Source: Chryseobacterium aurantiacum (GTDB taxonomy: Bacteria > Bacteroidota > Bacteroidia > Flavobacteriales > Weeksellaceae). Taken from it: a DNA stretch of 64,000 nucleotides. The DNA lies in assembly GCF_003020585.1 (NCBI RefSeq), contig NZ_PXUE01000009.1:16947-80946 (forward strand). Direction: 5' to 3'. The notes under the pieces were generated by a model. The model searched no databases. It was given only the letters and a program-made list of their open reading frames with translations, and was not told the DNA's origin. Shown in pieces: positions 34,001 through 42,729 of the stretch (the first letter of the stretch is position 1; each line of letters starts with the position of its first letter). A program made the position numbers and the translations under genes.

Positions 34001-34954
34001 ATGAAATTCAGAACAGAGGTTGACATCCCAAAATCGGAGAAGAAAATTGAGATTGAAGATAAAATATTTTCAATCGGATCCTGTTTTGCTACTGAAATGA
34101 CTGATTTACTGAGAGATGGACAGCTTCAGACGCTTAATAATTCTTTCGGAACTATTTTTAATCCTTTTTCTATCAATAATGCTGTAAAAAGACTTCATGA
34201 TTCAGCATTCTATGAGGAAGAAGAATTGATTATATACAATGAAGAATATATTTCACTAGATCATCATACCAGTTTTGATACAAGATATATTCACCAGACC
34301 TTAGATAAAATTAATGGTAACATTGAAGAGGGCAATGCCTTTCTTCAGGAGGCTGACTGGATCATTATCACCTATGGTTCATCTTTTATCTATGAATTTC
34401 TTCCGAAGAATAAACTGGTGGCCAATTGCCATAAAATTCCACAGAAATTCTTCGAAAAAAGACTGCTTTCCCATCAGGAACTTACAGCTTCCATTTACAA
34501 TACAATTCTGGAGCTTAAAGATATTTGTAAGGAAAACGTACAAATCCTGTTCTCGGTGTCACCGGTAAGGCATACCAAGGATGGAATGGTTGAAAACCAA
34601 TTGAGTAAATCTAAATTAATTACAGCCATCCATGAATCTATTTCTCTTTTTGAAGACTGCCATTATTTGCCTGTTTATGAAATTTTGATGGATGATCTGA
34701 GAGATTATCGTTTTTACAAGGAAGATATGATTCATCCAAGTACACAGGCTGTGGGCTATATTTTTGACAAATTTGGAGATTCATATTTCTCAGAAGAAAC
34801 CCAAAACTTTATCAAAGAAAACTTTAAAATCATCAAGGCATTGGAACACAAAACCAATGATAAGAAAGACCCCAAGTTTATAGAGTTTAGGGAAAAGCTT
34901 GATCAAAGAATAGAAAATCAACGTAAAAAAGTAAAACATACTATATTCAGATGA
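34001..34954 (+). CDS. GSCFA-domain protein
   Basis: A 317-residue protein with the defining GSCFA motif (FSIGSCFATEM) near residues 27-34 and a family block of polar residues (IITYGSSFIYEF, FSVSPVRHTKDGM, DMIHPS). The layout resembles SGNH/GDSL-type hydrolases, with GSCFA in block I and D-x-x-H-P-S in block V, so esterase activity is possible, but none is established. The stop codon overlaps the next ATG by 4 bases (ATGA). Confidence 0.85.
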   Translation: MKFRTEVDIPKSEKKIEIEDKIFSIGSCFATEMTDLLRDGQLQTLNNSFGTIFNPFSINNAVKRLHDSAFYEEEELIIYNEEYISLDHHTSFDTRYIHQTLDKINGNIEEGNAFLQEADWIIITYGSSFIYEFLPKNKLVANCHKIPQKFFEKRLLSHQELTASIYNTILELKDICKENVQILFSVSPVRHTKDGMVENQLSKSKLITAIHESISLFEDCHYLPVYEILMDDLRDYRFYKEDMIHPSTQAVGYIFDKFGDSYFSEETQNFIKENFKIIKALEHKTNDKKDPKFIEFREKLDQRIENQRKKVKHTIFR

Positions 34955-35478
34955 TTGATTTTACAAGAATTGACTATTTGAAAAATGGAAATGAAAGGCA
35001 AAAAAGAGCCTATGAAGTCCTTAAAAAGTATGATGTTCTAGAAAAATTAGAACCTTATTCTGCTATTCTGGCCGGAACAATTCCTATTGAAATTGACATT
35101 GAAAGCAGTGATCTTGATATTATTTGTGAGGTTGATCTGAGATTTGAAGACAGTTTTTTGAAATATCTTACATTTAGCAATTTAATTCCATCTGATACTG
35201 ATGTAAAGGTTGAAAATGTAATTGTAAATGGAGAAAAAAGCATTGTTCTGAACTTTATGCTTGAAGAATTTCCTATCGAGATTTTTGGACAAAATAAGCC
35301 TGTTACAGAACAAAATGCTTACAGACATATGATTGCAGAATACAATATTTTGCAAGAAAAAGGGGAGGATTTTAAACAAAAAATAATAGATCTTAAAAAA
35401 CAGGGGGTAAAAACAGAACCTGCATTTGGAATACTGATGAATCTGGAAAATCCTTATGAAGATCTATTAAAATTATAA
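34951..35478 (+). CDS. DUF4269 domain-containing protein
   Basis: A 175-residue cytoplasmic protein. The N-terminal block LAGTIPIEIDIESSDLDIICEV looks like the metal-binding core of a nucleotidyltransferase (a G-T start followed by spaced Asp residues). This matches the DUF4269 family. The substrate is not known. It overlaps the GSCFA stop by four bases, and tatD follows 4 bases after its stop, so the three should be co-translated. Confidence 0.8.
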   Translation: MIDFTRIDYLKNGNERQKRAYEVLKKYDVLEKLEPYSAILAGTIPIEIDIESSDLDIICEVDLRFEDSFLKYLTFSNLIPSDTDVKVENVIVNGEKSIVLNFMLEEFPIEIFGQNKPVTEQNAYRHMIAEYNILQEKGEDFKQKIIDLKKQGVKTEPAFGILMNLENPYEDLLKL

Positions 35479-35482
35479 AAAA

Positions 35483-36247
35483 ATGATTGATACACATACG
35501 CATTTATACGCAGAAGAATTTGATGAAGATAGAAAAGAAGCCATTCAAAGAGCTTTAGACAAGGGTATTACAGAGTTTTATCTTCCTGCCATTGATTCTG
35601 AATCTCATGAGAAAATGTTGCAGCTGGAAACAGAATACCCGAAGCAGATTTTTTCTATGATGGGGCTTCATCCTTGTTACGTAAAACCGGAATCCTGGGA
35701 AAAGGAGCTGAATATTGTTAAAAGTTATCTAGATCAAAGACATTTTCCTGCAATAGGAGAAATAGGAATTGATTTATATTGGGATAAAAGCACTCTTGAT
35801 ATTCAGGTAAAGGCTTTTGAACAACAGATCGACTGGGCTATAGAAAAAGATCTTCCGATTGTAATCCATACAAGAGAAAGCTTTGAGGAAACATTTGAAG
35901 TACTGGAAAGAAAAAAACATCCAAAATTAAGAGGTATTTTTCACTGTTTTTCAGGAAATTTGGAGCAGGCTCATCATGCTATAGACCTGAACTTTATTTT
36001 GGGAATAGGTGGAGTAGTAACCTTTAAAAATGGGAAAATAGACCAGTTTCTGAACGAAATTCCTTTAGATAAAATTGTACTTGAAACAGACTCTCCTTAT
36101 TTAGCCCCTGTTCCACATAGAGGAAAAAGAAATGAAAGTTCATATCTTGACCTAGTTGCCGGTAAACTGGTGGATATCTATGGTAAGGATTTTTCTGAGA
36201 TAGATAGAATTACCACTGAGAACGCAAGAAATATTTTTAATACTTAA
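35483..36247 (+). CDS. TatD-family metal-dependent hydrolase
   Basis: A 254-residue TIM-barrel metallohydrolase. Key residues fit the family: IDTHTHLYAEEF (His-x-His), GEIGIDLYW (Glu), VIHTRES (His), FHCFSGN (His) and ETDSPYLAPVPHRGKRN (Asp). TatD proteins have been linked to 3'-5' exonuclease activity and to DNA repair or RNA decay. It is embedded in a four-gene run, with DUF4269 before it and an acyltransferase 6 bases after. Confidence 0.9.
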   Translation: MIDTHTHLYAEEFDEDRKEAIQRALDKGITEFYLPAIDSESHEKMLQLETEYPKQIFSMMGLHPCYVKPESWEKELNIVKSYLDQRHFPAIGEIGIDLYWDKSTLDIQVKAFEQQIDWAIEKDLPIVIHTRESFEETFEVLERKKHPKLRGIFHCFSGNLEQAHHAIDLNFILGIGGVVTFKNGKIDQFLNEIPLDKIVLETDSPYLAPVPHRGKRNESSYLDLVAGKLVDIYGKDFSEIDRITTENARNIFNT

Positions 36248-36253
36248 AAATAC

Positions 36254-37321
36254 ATGAAACTGCTTCCTAATATTACTTCATTAAGGTTTTTCCTGGCTTT
36301 CCTGGTTATGATTTTTCATATTCCACAGTTTTTTCAAAATAGAGGATTAGCAGCATTCAATGATTTACCTATATTTAATAAAGGAAGCGAAGCTGTATAT
36401 ATGTTTTTTTCTTTAAGTGGTTTTCTTATTATAAGACAGTTATTTGAAGAGAAGTCAATGACCGGAAGAATTGATTTGAAGAATTTCTACATAAGGAGAA
36501 TGCTCAGAATTTTTCCGTTATACTATCTGGTTGCCATTATAGGAATGGTTTACTATCACATTGTTCTTCCTAAGATGGGGTTTGATTTTCAAAGCAATTA
36601 TAACCTCACAGAGGGTATTATTCTTTTGTTTACATTTTTTCCTAATGTTTTTGCCGCTTTCAGACCAGGAGGCATTCTTGAAATGCTTTGGTCTATAGGG
36701 GTAGAAGAGCAGTTTTATCTTTTAGTAGCCCCTCTTATTCTTTTGGTTCCACAAAAATATATCAAAGCCTTTTTATTTATTTTTAGCTTTGTATTTATTG
36801 GTTTATACTTTACACCAGCGTTAGCTTTTTTAAGTAAATATCAAATGATGTTTTTCTATTTTTCTTTTACAGGCTGGTGTTCTTTGTTAAGAATTAAGGA
36901 GAATAAGTATAATGGCTTTATCTGTGTTGTAAGTAGTATTCTCTTACTCATATACTTTACAACGAATATTTTCACCAATAATATGTCAGACCTGCAATAT
37001 CATATTTTTGGGATGATATTATTTGGCGTTTTTCTTATTTTTTTCACTCATAAGCCCATCCGTTTTTTTGAAAATAAAAGACTTATTCATCTTGGGAAAA
37101 TTTCTTACGGGATCTACATGTATCATGCTATTGTAATGCAGCCTGTAGGATTTATCCTCCTTAAGGCCGTTTCCAAATACAAATTAAGTGATCCCGTAAT
37201 TATAATTTTAAGTTTTCTCTCGGTAATACTGATTACTATATTCATTTCTCATCTCTCATATCGATATTTTGAAAAGAGATTTCTTGTTTTAAAAAATAAA
37301 TATAGAACAACGTCCCGATAA
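36254..37321 (+). CDS. Acyltransferase family 3 membrane protein
   Basis: A 355-residue membrane acyltransferase of the OafA/YrhL type. It starts with ITSLRFFLAFLVMIFHIPQFF, which holds the family's Arg and the helix-1 His pattern, and includes FFSLSGFLI, FYIRRMLRIFPLYYL and WSIGVEEQFYL. About ten helices are visible. Such enzymes add acetyl or other acyl groups to cell-surface sugars. It follows tatD by 6 bases and converges on the RhlE-like helicase, the two stops being only 3 bases apart. Confidence 0.88.
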   Translation: MKLLPNITSLRFFLAFLVMIFHIPQFFQNRGLAAFNDLPIFNKGSEAVYMFFSLSGFLIIRQLFEEKSMTGRIDLKNFYIRRMLRIFPLYYLVAIIGMVYYHIVLPKMGFDFQSNYNLTEGIILLFTFFPNVFAAFRPGGILEMLWSIGVEEQFYLLVAPLILLVPQKYIKAFLFIFSFVFIGLYFTPALAFLSKYQMMFFYFSFTGWCSLLRIKENKYNGFICVVSSILLLIYFTTNIFTNNMSDLQYHIFGMILFGVFLIFFTHKPIRFFENKRLIHLGKISYGIYMYHAIVMQPVGFILLKAVSKYKLSDPVIIILSFLSVILITIFISHLSYRYFEKRFLVLKNKYRTTSR

Positions 37322-37324
37322 GAG

Positions 37325-38635
37325 TTATTTCTTTCTGGTAAAGTTTTTGTTTTTAGGTTTTTTAAATCCTGTAGGAGCCCCAGTACCAGAAGGCTTTTTG
37401 TTGTTTTTGTTCGGTCTGGAATTATTATTAGAAGTAGATGTTCTAGGTTTTTCAGAACCTCCAGAAAAAGGTTTGTTATTAGAATCTCTTTTCTGTGCGA
37501 CCAAGTCATCAGTGTGGAACGGATGGTTTTTGATAACAGGAATCTTCTTTCCAATAAGTTTTTCTGTATTTTTTAGATTTAAAAGGTCTAGCCCGTCTAC
37601 AAATGAAATAGAGTTTCCTTCAGCACCCGCTCTTCCTGTTCTTCCAATTCTGTGTACATAGGTTTCAGAAACATCTGATAGCTCAAAATTGATAACGAAT
37701 TTTAACTCATCAATATCAATTCCTCTTGCTGCAATATCTGTTGCTACAAGAACCCTTGTTTTTCCGGATTTGAAGTTATTAAGGGCATTTTGCCTTGCAT
37801 TTTGAGATTTGTTACCATGAATAGCCTCCGCAGAGATATTGTCTTTTTGAAGCTTTCTGGCAATTTTGTCGGCCCCGTGCTTTGTTCTTGCAAATACCAA
37901 TACTGATTCCGAAATATCATTTTCCAGGATATGGGATAATAGATTCAGTTTATTGTCCTTTTCTACAAAATAAACAGACTGTTTGATGGTATCTGCTGTA
38001 GAAGAAACAGGAGTAACTTCTACCTTTACAGGATTGTTCAGAATTGAATTAGCAAGCTTCTGAATTTCACCAGGCATGGTTGCTGAAAAGAATAAGGTTT
38101 GTCTTCTTTGAGGCAGAAGCTTGATGATTCTTTTAACATCATGCACAAAGCCCATGTCAAGCATTCTGTCTGCTTCATCAAGGACAAATATTTCAAGGTT
38201 TTTTAAGCTGATAATTCCCTGCGCAATAAAGTCAAGAAGTCTTCCCGGCGTTGCAACTAAAATGTCGATTCCTTTTCTCAAAGCAGCCTCCTGATTTCCT
38301 TGTTTTACTCCTCCGAAGATAACAAGTTGCTTTAAAGGAAGATATTTACCGTAAGCATTAATGTTTTCCTCAATTTGAATAGCCAGCTCTCTGGTTGGAG
38401 TAAGGATTAATGCCTTTATATGTTTATTTGGAATTTTATTTTTAGATAAATTCTGTAAAATAGGGATGGAAAAAGCAGCTGTTTTTCCAGTTCCTGTCTG
38501 TGCGCAGCCTAAAAAGTCTCTGCCATCTAAGATATCAGGAATTGATCTTTCCTGAATGGGTGTTGGAGTCGTATATCCCTGTTCCTGAATTGCTTTAGCA
38601 ATAGGTTCTATTAAGTTTAAGTCTGTAAAATTCAA
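37325..38635 (-). CDS. rhlE: RhlE-type DEAD-box RNA helicase
   Basis: A 436-residue helicase. Motifs in order: GYTTPTPIQERSIP (Q motif), AQTGTGKTAA, PTRELAIQ, TPGRLLD, VLDEADRMLDMGF, SATMP, VFARTK, ATDIAARGIDI and HRIGRTGRAG. The C-terminal tail (about 375-436) is rich in Asn, Lys and Gly. It differs from the DeaD-like enzyme by lacking the DbpA-type domain. A minus-strand -7 element (TACCTTTG, 38693-38700) lies upstream. Confidence 0.9.
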   Translation of the reverse strand: MNFTDLNLIEPIAKAIQEQGYTTPTPIQERSIPDILDGRDFLGCAQTGTGKTAAFSIPILQNLSKNKIPNKHIKALILTPTRELAIQIEENINAYGKYLPLKQLVIFGGVKQGNQEAALRKGIDILVATPGRLLDFIAQGIISLKNLEIFVLDEADRMLDMGFVHDVKRIIKLLPQRRQTLFFSATMPGEIQKLANSILNNPVKVEVTPVSSTADTIKQSVYFVEKDNKLNLLSHILENDISESVLVFARTKHGADKIARKLQKDNISAEAIHGNKSQNARQNALNNFKSGKTRVLVATDIAARGIDIDELKFVINFELSDVSETYVHRIGRTGRAGAEGNSISFVDGLDLLNLKNTEKLIGKKIPVIKNHPFHTDDLVAQKRDSNNKPFSGGSEKPRTSTSNNNSRPNKNNKKPSGTGAPTGFKKPKNKNFTRKK

Positions 38636-38692
38636 ATGAATTATTTTAAAATTTAAATAAAAATTCCCTCAGTCTGAAAGAATTACATTTTG

Positions 38693-38700
38693 CAAAGGTA
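38693..38700 (-). promoter_or_regulatory. -7 element of the RhlE-like gene
   Basis: Minus-strand TACCTTTG fits TAnnTTTG, 57 bases before the ATG. Confidence 0.5.
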
Positions 38701-38773
38701 GTTTAAAAAATCTTAAGAAATATCCCCTGTTTTCAAAACAGTTTACCAAATAGTAAATAGAATTTTAAAGGTA

Positions 38774-38810
38774 TAAAAAATGGCTGCCCAGCATAGGCAG
38801 CCATATATTT
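38774..38810 (-). terminator. Terminator of the porin-family gene
   Basis: ATGGCTGCC (38780-38788) and GGCAGCCAT (38796-38804) pair perfectly. The minus strand then runs into a T tract. Confidence 0.9.
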
Positions 38811-38828
38811 TTGATAAAAATATAGATA

Positions 38829-39461
38829 TTATTTAAATCTATACCCTACACCAGCTTGCAGAAAGCCTACTTTCACTGGAAAGGTATTGTTTTTACTGGC
38901 TTCAATGAAGTTGAAATTATATCTGGCATCCACAAAAAACTGATCATTGATCTTATATTCTGCTCCTAAAAATGGAAAAAGGTTTAATGTCTTTATTCCC
39001 TCATAATTTCTTTTCTCCGTTCCGATAATAGCGTTGCTTGATTCTGCTTTTGTGGAGATATTAAATCCAAAATTCATCCCTACAGATGCTGAAAGATTTG
39101 GAATAATATAATATTTTGCAGAAATAGGAACCTGAATCTGGTTAAGACGGTATTCGAATGTTGTATCTCCTGTATTTACAATTTCACTTCCTATTAGGGC
39201 TACTGTAGAATATGCAATTTTACCTCCTAATTGAGTATAAAGAACCTCAGCCTGCAATCCAAACTTAGGTGATAAAGACTGTTCTGCCACAATTCCTGCA
39301 TAGAAATAAGATTTTGAATCTAGCTTTTCATCAAAAAACTTCATGCTGGATAAATTATATCCTCCCTTTACCCCAAAACTTATAGATTTATCAGGTGTAT
39401 TCTGTGCATTAATTAAAGCTGAAATAGCTAATAGTACAACGGAAAAAAAGTTCTTTTTCAT
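38829..39461 (-). CDS. Porin-family outer membrane beta-barrel protein
   Basis: A 210-residue small outer membrane barrel. The signal peptide ends near LINAQ (about 20). The mature protein alternates hydrophobic beta strands (SFGVKGGYNLSSMKF, FGLQAEVLYTQLGGKI, SVGMNFGFNIST) and ends in an aromatic-basic strand (GYRFK). It fits the flavobacterial porin-family or outer-membrane-barrel domain. Function is unknown. A minus-strand -7-like element (TATATTTG, 39536-39543) precedes a hairpin with a T tract, between it and the gene. Confidence 0.82.
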   Translation of the reverse strand: MKKNFFSVVLLAISALINAQNTPDKSISFGVKGGYNLSSMKFFDEKLDSKSYFYAGIVAEQSLSPKFGLQAEVLYTQLGGKIAYSTVALIGSEIVNTGDTTFEYRLNQIQVPISAKYYIIPNLSASVGMNFGFNISTKAESSNAIIGTEKRNYEGIKTLNLFPFLGAEYKINDQFFVDARYNFNFIEASKNNTFPVKVGFLQAGVGYRFK

Positions 39462-39489
39462 ATTTGTTTCTTAAATTAAATGATTACGT

Positions 39490-39532
39490 TTTTATAAAAA
39501 AAATAATTCCGTCGTAGAGAGGGAATTATTTT
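39490..39532 (-). terminator. Hairpin with T tract between DUF6438 and porin genes
   Basis: On the minus strand AATAATTCC and GGAATTATT form a stem followed by TTTTTTTTATAAAAA. It can end the DUF6438 transcript. A -7-like element (39536-39543) lies upstream of it, so it could also be an attenuator in the porin leader. Confidence 0.65.
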
Positions 39533-39563
39533 TCACAAATATAAGTTAAATATTTTATAAGGT

Positions 39564-40052
39564 CTATTTGACTTTTTTCCATTCCTGGTTTTTCCTTAAG
39601 TCCTCGAAGAAATGATATACTTCCGAAAGTTTTTCACTGCCGCGTTTTCCATAATCTTCTACATTTTTAGAAGTTGCATCATTGAAGTTAATTCTTAAAT
39701 AGGCTGTGGAAAGATCAGTAATGTTTCTGCTACCATATTTATCCTTTAGGTTTTTTACATCCAAGCCGTCAAGCAAACGGATCAATTTATTGTAATCTTT
39801 TTCCTTGATGGTTCCTGTAAACGTGCCTTCGCGAGGTTTTGAAAACTCATCTTTTGATGGCTTATCATTGAAATTAAAATGCTCAGCTTCAAAAATGGCA
39901 GTTCTATCCGGATTGATTGTCATTTTAAAAACAGGACAAAATCCAAAGCAAGCACCTGCCTGATATTCAATTTTGGTATATTTTGAATTCGTTGTCTGTG
40001 AAGTACACGAAAATAGAAAGATAAATGCACAAAGGCCCAGTAAATATTTCAT
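39564..40052 (-). CDS. DUF6438 domain lipoprotein
   Basis: A 162-residue protein with a lipobox near residue 16 (IFLFSCTSQ). The mature part starts with YTKIEYQAGACFGFCPVFKMTI, the CFGFCP cysteine motif of the DUF6438 family. The two close cysteines suggest a disulfide or metal site. The function is unknown. It stands between the obg block and the porin-family gene. Confidence 0.75.
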   Translation of the reverse strand: MKYLLGLCAFIFLFSCTSQTTNSKYTKIEYQAGACFGFCPVFKMTINPDRTAIFEAEHFNFNDKPSKDEFSKPREGTFTGTIKEKDYNKLIRLLDGLDVKNLKDKYGSRNITDLSTAYLRINFNDATSKNVEDYGKRGSEKLSEVYHFFEDLRKNQEWKKVK

Positions 40053-40124
40053 AGTTTAAATTTCAGAATGGTCTTTCAATAATTATTCCAATTGAATCGG
40101 AGAAAAAGTTATAAAGTGAAAATG

Positions 40125-40170
40125 ATAAAAAAATAAAGAGAAGCATGATTGCTCCTCTTTATTTTATTTC
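40125..40170 (-). terminator. Terminator of obg
   Basis: On the minus strand AATAAAGAGGAGCA and TGCTTCTCTTTATT form a long, nearly perfect stem followed by a T tract. Confidence 0.85.
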
Positions 40171-40206
40171 TTATAATATTAATCACGGGTTGTGATCAAA
40201 ATTATT

Positions 40207-41190
40207 TTATCCATGTAACTGTTTCCAGATAGCATCTTTCAATTCTACAAGACCTTCGCCTGTTACTCCAGAGAAGAATAGAGGTTGCTTGTTTTCTGGG
40301 AATTCTGCTGAGATTTCTTTTTTCAGCTCATCATCCAAAAGATCGGATTTTGAAACAGAAATAATAAAATCTTTATCTAGAAGTTCAGGATTATATTCTT
40401 TTAATTCATTTTCAAGAATTTTAAATTCCTGGAAGTGATTTTCAGAATCTGCCGGAATTAAAAACAACAGAATGGAGTTTCTTTCAATGTGTCTCAGGAA
40501 TCTGTGTCCTAATCCTTTTCCTTCTGCTGCTCCTTCAATGATTCCTGGGATATCAGCCATTACAAATGATTTGTAATTTCTATAATCAACAATCCCAAGG
40601 TTAGGAGTTAATGTAGTAAAGGCATAGTTTGCAATTTTAGGCTTAGCTGCAGAAACAGAAGCTAAAAGTGTGGATTTTCCTGCATTTGGAAACCCTACTA
40701 AACCTACATCTGCCAAAATTTTAAGCTCGAAAACAACATAGCCTTCCTCGCCATCCATTCCGGGTTGAGCATATCTTGGAGTTTGATTGGTAGAAGACTT
40801 GAAAAACTCATTTCCTCTTCCTCCTTTTCCACCTTGCATTAAAATAATTTCCTGCTTGTCTTCAAGGATTTCTCCGATAATTTCTCCTTCTTCATTTTTA
40901 GCAATACTCCCAATGGGAACATCGATGTAAATATCAGAACCATCAGCTCCGGTAAGCTGGTTTTTCGCTCCGTTTTCACCACGCTCAGCTTTTATGTGAC
41001 GGGTATAACGAAGCGGAAGTAAAGTCCATTCCTGAGCATTTCCTCTCATGATAACGTGTCCTCCACGACCTCCATCACCACCATCAGGACCTCCCTTAGG
41101 AATATATTTTTCACGGCGAAGGTGGGCAGAACCTGCTCCTCCGTGTCCGCTTTTACAATGAATCTTTACGTAATCTACAAAGTTTGACAT
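40207..41190 (-). CDS. obg: Obg-family GTPase
   Basis: A ribosome-associated GTPase needed for late 50S assembly. The 327 residues hold the glycine-rich Obg fold (about 1-158, with GGAGS and GGDGGRGGHV), then the G domain: GFPNAGKST, a switch region with FTTLTPNLG, ADIPGIIEGA and SKSD. The C-terminal extension seen in some Obg proteins is absent. An inverted repeat of TTTAGGG-like words lies between it and adk, and it ends in a strong terminator. Confidence 0.95.
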   Translation of the reverse strand: MSNFVDYVKIHCKSGHGGAGSAHLRREKYIPKGGPDGGDGGRGGHVIMRGNAQEWTLLPLRYTRHIKAERGENGAKNQLTGADGSDIYIDVPIGSIAKNEEGEIIGEILEDKQEIILMQGGKGGRGNEFFKSSTNQTPRYAQPGMDGEEGYVVFELKILADVGLVGFPNAGKSTLLASVSAAKPKIANYAFTTLTPNLGIVDYRNYKSFVMADIPGIIEGAAEGKGLGHRFLRHIERNSILLFLIPADSENHFQEFKILENELKEYNPELLDKDFIISVSKSDLLDDELKKEISAEFPENKQPLFFSGVTGEGLVELKDAIWKQLHG

Positions 41191-41194
41191 AATT

Positions 41195-41271
41195 TTTAGG
41201 GTTTAGGCCTTAGGGGTTAGGGAATAGATATTTAACTATGCTAAATCCTAATCCCTAAATCCTAAATCCTT
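41195..41271. repeat. TTTAGGG-like inverted repeat between obg and adk
   Basis: The left arm has TTTAGGGTTTAGG and TTAGGGGTTAGG; the right arm has CCTAATCCCTAAATCCTAAATCC. The arms form a long imperfect hairpin. The G/T-rich strand resembles telomere-type repeats. Confidence 0.65.
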
Positions 41272-41848
41272 ATTTAATTTTCTCTACCTCAGCGAAAAGT
41301 TTTTGGGAAATCTCATCAATTTCACCTACGCCGTTTACTTCTACATACTTTCCTTGCTGCTTATAAAGTTCGGCTACTTCTGCTGTTTTAGCATAATATT
41401 CTTTAATTCTGTTTTCGATGATCTCTACATTGCTGTCGTCAGATCTACCGCTGGTTTCTCCTCTTTTAAGAAGTCTTTCAACCAATATTTTATCTTCTAC
41501 TATCAATGAAAGACAGATATCAATCTCGTCATTCAGTTCTTCCTTAACGATTTTCTCCAAGGCTTCTGTCTGAGCAGTTGTTCTTGGGTAACCATCGAAG
41601 ATAAAACCGTTAGTATCAGTTGGTTTTTTAATCTCATCAATCAGCATATCTGTTGTTACCTGATCCGGAACCAATTCTCCCTTATCGATGTAAGACTTAG
41701 CCAGTTTTCCAAGTTCAGTGTCATTTTTCATGTTATATCTGAAAAGATCACCTGTTGAAACCTGCTTTAAGTTGAATTTTTCGATTAGATTCTGAGCTTG
41801 TGTTCCTTTTCCACTTCCTGGAGGGCCGAACAGAACAATATTTATCAT
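41270..41848 (-). CDS. adk: Adenylate kinase
   Basis: Interconverts ATP + AMP and 2 ADP. The 192-residue length is that of the short form without the zinc LID. The P-loop is GPPGSGKGTQA, followed by VSTGDLFRYN, GFIFDGYPRTTAQ, and the LID region LLKRGETSGRSDD. It lies between obg and hpt on the minus strand, with repeat-like hairpins on both sides. Confidence 0.95.
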   Translation of the reverse strand: MINIVLFGPPGSGKGTQAQNLIEKFNLKQVSTGDLFRYNMKNDTELGKLAKSYIDKGELVPDQVTTDMLIDEIKKPTDTNGFIFDGYPRTTAQTEALEKIVKEELNDEIDICLSLIVEDKILVERLLKRGETSGRSDDSNVEIIENRIKEYYAKTAEVAELYKQQGKYVEVNGVGEIDEISQKLFAEVEKIK

Positions 41849-41864
41849 AATTTTGATTCGCTGC

Positions 41865-41972
41865 CGGTCTTTAATAATCGTATGACAGTTGACCTTTAGC
41901 TTTTTTAAGTTAATATTTTACTTTTATTTCGATTAAATTTTGAAGCTAAAGGCCAATAGCCGGTAGCTAATG
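41865..41972. repeat. Imperfect inverted repeat between adk and hpt
   Basis: GCTGCCGG plus GACCTTTAGCTT on the left can pair with AAGCTAAAGGCC plus AGCCGGTAGC on the right, across about 40 bases of AT-rich sequence. Confidence 0.5.
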
Positions 41973-41979
41973 ACAATAA

Positions 41980-42534
41980 TTAATGGTTGATTTGTCCGTC
42001 TTCTAATTGGTATAAATTAGGTAAGTTTCTTCCCAATTCATCATAATCCAATCCGTAACCAAGTACAAACTTGTTAGGAATTTCTTTTCCAATATAATCC
42101 AACTTGAAATCTTTTTGATAAATCTCAGGTTTCAATAAGAAACTTGCCAGTTTTACAGATTTTGGACGTTGGGTTTCTTTGAAGTATTTAAAAAGACTTT
42201 CTACAGTGTTTCCTGTATCAACAATATCCTCTACAAGAATAATGTGACGGTCTTTTACTTCTTTAGTCAGTTCCATTTTCTGATAAACAATCCCCGTAGA
42301 TTCTGTTCCTACATAAGAACTCATTTGAATGAAAGCAATTTCGCATTCACCCGGGTAATATTTTAAAAGATCTGAGAAGAACATGATTACTCCATTCAAT
42401 ACTCCGATGAAAACAGGAACTTCATCCTTGTAATCTTCATAAATTCTTAACGCTGTCTCTTTTACAATTTCCTGAATTTCGGCATCCGTTAAATAAGGAA
42501 CGAAATTTTTGTCGTGAACTCTAATGCTATCCAT
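41980..42534 (-). CDS. hpt: Hypoxanthine phosphoribosyltransferase
   Basis: Purine salvage: makes IMP or GMP from hypoxanthine or guanine and PRPP. The 184-residue form from the ATG at 42534 is a normal length. The PRPP loop is ILVEDIVDTGNT, and SSYVGTESTG and KPEIYQKDFKLDYIGKEIPNKFVLGYGLDYDE fit the family. The upstream start at 42579 precedes the likely transcript start set by the -7 element at 42553-42560. Confidence 0.93.
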   Translation of the reverse strand: MDSIRVHDKNFVPYLTDAEIQEIVKETALRIYEDYKDEVPVFIGVLNGVIMFFSDLLKYYPGECEIAFIQMSSYVGTESTGIVYQKMELTKEVKDRHIILVEDIVDTGNTVESLFKYFKETQRPKSVKLASFLLKPEIYQKDFKLDYIGKEIPNKFVLGYGLDYDELGRNLPNLYQLEDGQINH

Positions 42535-42552
42535 AAAATTTTTAGTAGGAGG

Positions 42553-42560
42553 CAAAGTTA
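42553..42560 (-). promoter_or_regulatory. -7 element of hpt
   Basis: Minus-strand TAACTTTG fits TAnnTTTG and supports the ATG at 42534. Confidence 0.6.
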
Positions 42561-42588
42561 CGGATTTTTGATTTTTCAATAAAATCTT

Positions 42589-42621
42589 TTTGTGTTTAAT
42601 CCCGGATTTGTCCTATATTTG
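42589..42621 (+). promoter_or_regulatory. Consensus promoter of the ABC-F gene
   Basis: TTTG, a 21-base spacer, then TATATTTG (42614-42621). The transcript should begin near 42627 and carry a leader of about 100 bases. Confidence 0.75.
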
Positions 42622-42626
42622 TTCTT

Positions 42627-42729
42627 TCAAAACCCATAAATACAGACATGTAGGATATAATTTCTTTCAGATTCATTCAAGCGGTAACCCATAAGTTACC
42701 CGTGTTTAACCATTATTAAGAAAGAAATC
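42627..42729 (+). promoter_or_regulatory. Structured leader of the ABC-F gene
   Basis: ATTTCTTTC (42660-42668) is complementary over 9 bp to GAAAGAAAT (42720-42728), which lies immediately before the ATG. Inside is a second hairpin, GGTAAC (42683-42688) with GTTACC (42695-42700). A start-stop pair (ATGTAG, 42648) lies upstream. The fold could hide the ribosome-binding region. Drug- or ribosome-stall-controlled leaders are known for some ABC-F genes. Confidence 0.5.
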
